A stretch of 64,000 nt of DNA from Planctomycetota bacterium (GTDB taxonomy: Bacteria > Planctomycetota > Planctomycetia > Pirellulales > Pirellulaceae). Shown here piece after piece: positions 63,008 to 64,000 of the stretch (position 1 is the stretch's first letter; every line of letters begins with the position of its first letter). Where the stretch lies: the NCBI GenBank assembly GCA_017303505.1, contig JAFLCP010000006.1:1-64000 (forward strand), given 5' to 3'. The notes beneath the pieces are model-generated. The model was not told the origin of the DNA. It saw nothing but the letters and a program-made list of their open reading frames with translations, and did no database searches. A program made the position numbers and the translations under genes.

Positions 63008-64000
63008 TCCCCGAGCCAATTCCAAGCAAGGCGACATCCTGATCGCGTCCCACAAAACCAGACCGTGATGACATCGCCAACGTCAATGGCAAAGCCACCG
63101 ATCCCGTGTTGCCTAACCAAGGATACGTTGCGTAATCCGTTTCTGCCTTGAGCCCCAACGTTTGCAGCATCAATTTGCGGTGAGCTGAACCGACTTGATG
63201 GCAGATAGTGCGATCGATTCGCTCGGTGCCAATTCCTTGCTCATCCAAGAATCGAGAGAAAGCCGCTTTGCCCGTCGCAACGCCAGCCACCAGCAGCTGC
63301 TCCGAATCGGTTTCCATCAAGGGGGTCATTCCTGCCCCTGCTTGATCTTCGTCGCTATGACAAAGATCGTGATGTTCGGTGTGAGCTTGCGCCACTGCCG
63401 TATGCATTCGCGATCCGCTGCGACTGATCGATTCATGCGTCAAAATCATGGCGCAACTTCCTGAACCGATCGTCAGCGAAGCAAACGAAGGTTTGATCGT
63501 GTGACGGGTCAAGTCGCCGCGACTCGTCAACATTTTCAAGGTAGCTTCCAACAGATTGCGACTGCTCTCTGTTCCCACTACCATCCCCGCTTTAATGATT
63601 CCAGCCTGAATGCTGGTCGCGATTTGGATCATGCCATTGAGCAGCCCCAAACATGCGTTCGAAACATCATAAACCAAACAGGCTGAAGGCAACTTCAAAA
63701 GATGATGCACCCGCGATGCAGTGGCCGGTTCCAGAAAGTCTCGACATACACTGGCATGAATCAACAATCCGATATCGGATCGATCAATACCAGCAGCTTC
63801 GATCGCTTTTTCACCACTAATAACACTAGCATCACTGACTCGAAAGCCGCGCGGCCAGAGTCGGCGCTGAGCCACACCACTCATCCACTCCAAGCGTCCT
63901 GGAGGGAAACCGAGTCGATCATAGACAGGAGCCAGCGTTTCTTCTATTTGATTCGAAGTAATGATCTCTTCGGGTAACGCAAAACCGATCGACTCTAAAC
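62790..64000 (-). CDS. 3-oxoacyl-ACP synthase III (FabH-like), 5' end beyond the window
   Basis: Thiolase-fold condensing enzyme. The frame stays open past the first visible TTG at 63893 to the window edge, where the extra residues read ESIGFALPEEIITSNQIEET, then LAPVYDRLGFPPGRLEWMSG; this matches the N-terminal strand-loop of KAS III, so the true start lies outside. The catalytic triad is present: Cys in DVSNACLGLL, His in ICHQVGSAHRK and Asn in YPWLGNTGSVALP. The glycine-rich end LLGIGSGINSLMLGARL closes the fold; about 60 further residues form a Ser/Thr-rich tail. Substrate may be acyl-CoA or another activated acyl group in fatty-acid, olefin or polyketide-type synthesis; this is unresolved. 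Confidence 0.88.
   Translation of the reverse strand, partial: LESIGFALPEEIITSNQIEETLAPVYDRLGFPPGRLEWMSGVAQRRLWPRGFRVSDASVISGEKAIEAAGIDRSDIGLLIHASVCRDFLEPATASRVHHLLKLPSACLVYDVSNACLGLLNGMIQIATSIQAGIIKAGMVVGTESSRNLLEATLKMLTSRGDLTRHTIKPSFASLTIGSGSCAMILTHESISRSGSRMHTAVAQAHTEHHDLCHSDEDQAGAGMTPLMETDSEQLLVAGVATGKAAFSRFLDEQGIGTERIDRTICHQVGSAHRKLMLQTLGLKAETDYATYPWLGNTGSVALPLTLAMSSRSGFVGRDQDVALLGIGSGINSLMLGARLQELPVGGDLDSSAQEALTAVSSMIASSSNGTSTTTSIAKPPHIPLDGYKRAAEPRPSGSPTT

Overview
The window looks like a chromosomal segment of a planctomycete, most likely a Pirellulales/Pirellula-type organism. The evidence is: two secreted proteins with the planctomycete N-terminal LEPR-XLL-type motif and C-terminal dockerin repeats, one of 5586 residues; several secreted proteins with PPC or DUF1080-type domains; zinc-ribbon-bearing housekeeping proteins; a flagellar ring/rod cluster; and lptB, which implies a Gram-negative outer membrane. 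I read this from gene content only. No rRNA, tRNA, CRISPR array, insertion sequence or prophage gene was found. Coding density is high.

Layout. 1-5.1 kb: a truncated unrecognised gene (-), then a sugar-phosphate isomerase/epimerase, a signal peptidase I with large insertions, and lptB (+). 5.2-25.1 kb: two LEPR-XLL/dockerin surface proteins in tandem, each with a zinc-metallopeptidase motif. The second carries an intact and a degenerate matrixin-like site, beta-helix repeats, ten copies of a short repeated module, a GEVED domain and cadherin-like repeats. A strong terminator follows, then a D-lactate dehydrogenase. 26.2-29.6 kb (-): a BRCT-MerR-TPR fusion and a zinc-ribbon/transmembrane/secretin-like protein. 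29.9-35 kb: a TauE/SafE permease (+), then a minus-strand set of TPR lipoprotein, TadA, TadB and TadC. 35-40.7 kb: dihydroorotase, a small Tat-like protein, a UvrD/PcrA helicase, a 32-residue basic microprotein, a FabZ-like dehydratase and a metal-binding-domain lipoprotein.

40.8-43.1 kb (-): an iron-sulfur pair, sufU and a fused sufS-sufE. 43.4-48.5 kb (+): flgF-flgG-flgA-flgH-flgI-flgJ in one direction, encoding the distal rod and the P and L rings. 48.5-56.1 kb (-): a SixA-like phosphatase, a very large MscS-type channel and two secreted proteins. 56.3-57.5 kb (+): an internally duplicated membrane protein. 57.6-61.6 kb (-): trmB, a DUF1080 protein, a secreted protein of unknown function and infA. 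61.8-64 kb: an RlmM-like methyltransferase (+) that overlaps, tail to tail, a FabH-like synthase (-) running off the window.

The envelope is the common theme: signal peptidase, LPS export ATPase, giant surface proteins, Tad-type secretion motor, flagellar rings, mechanosensitive channel and secreted proteins. The most unusual item is the 16.8-kb gene. No cohesin, secretion-system or sorting partner for it is encoded here.
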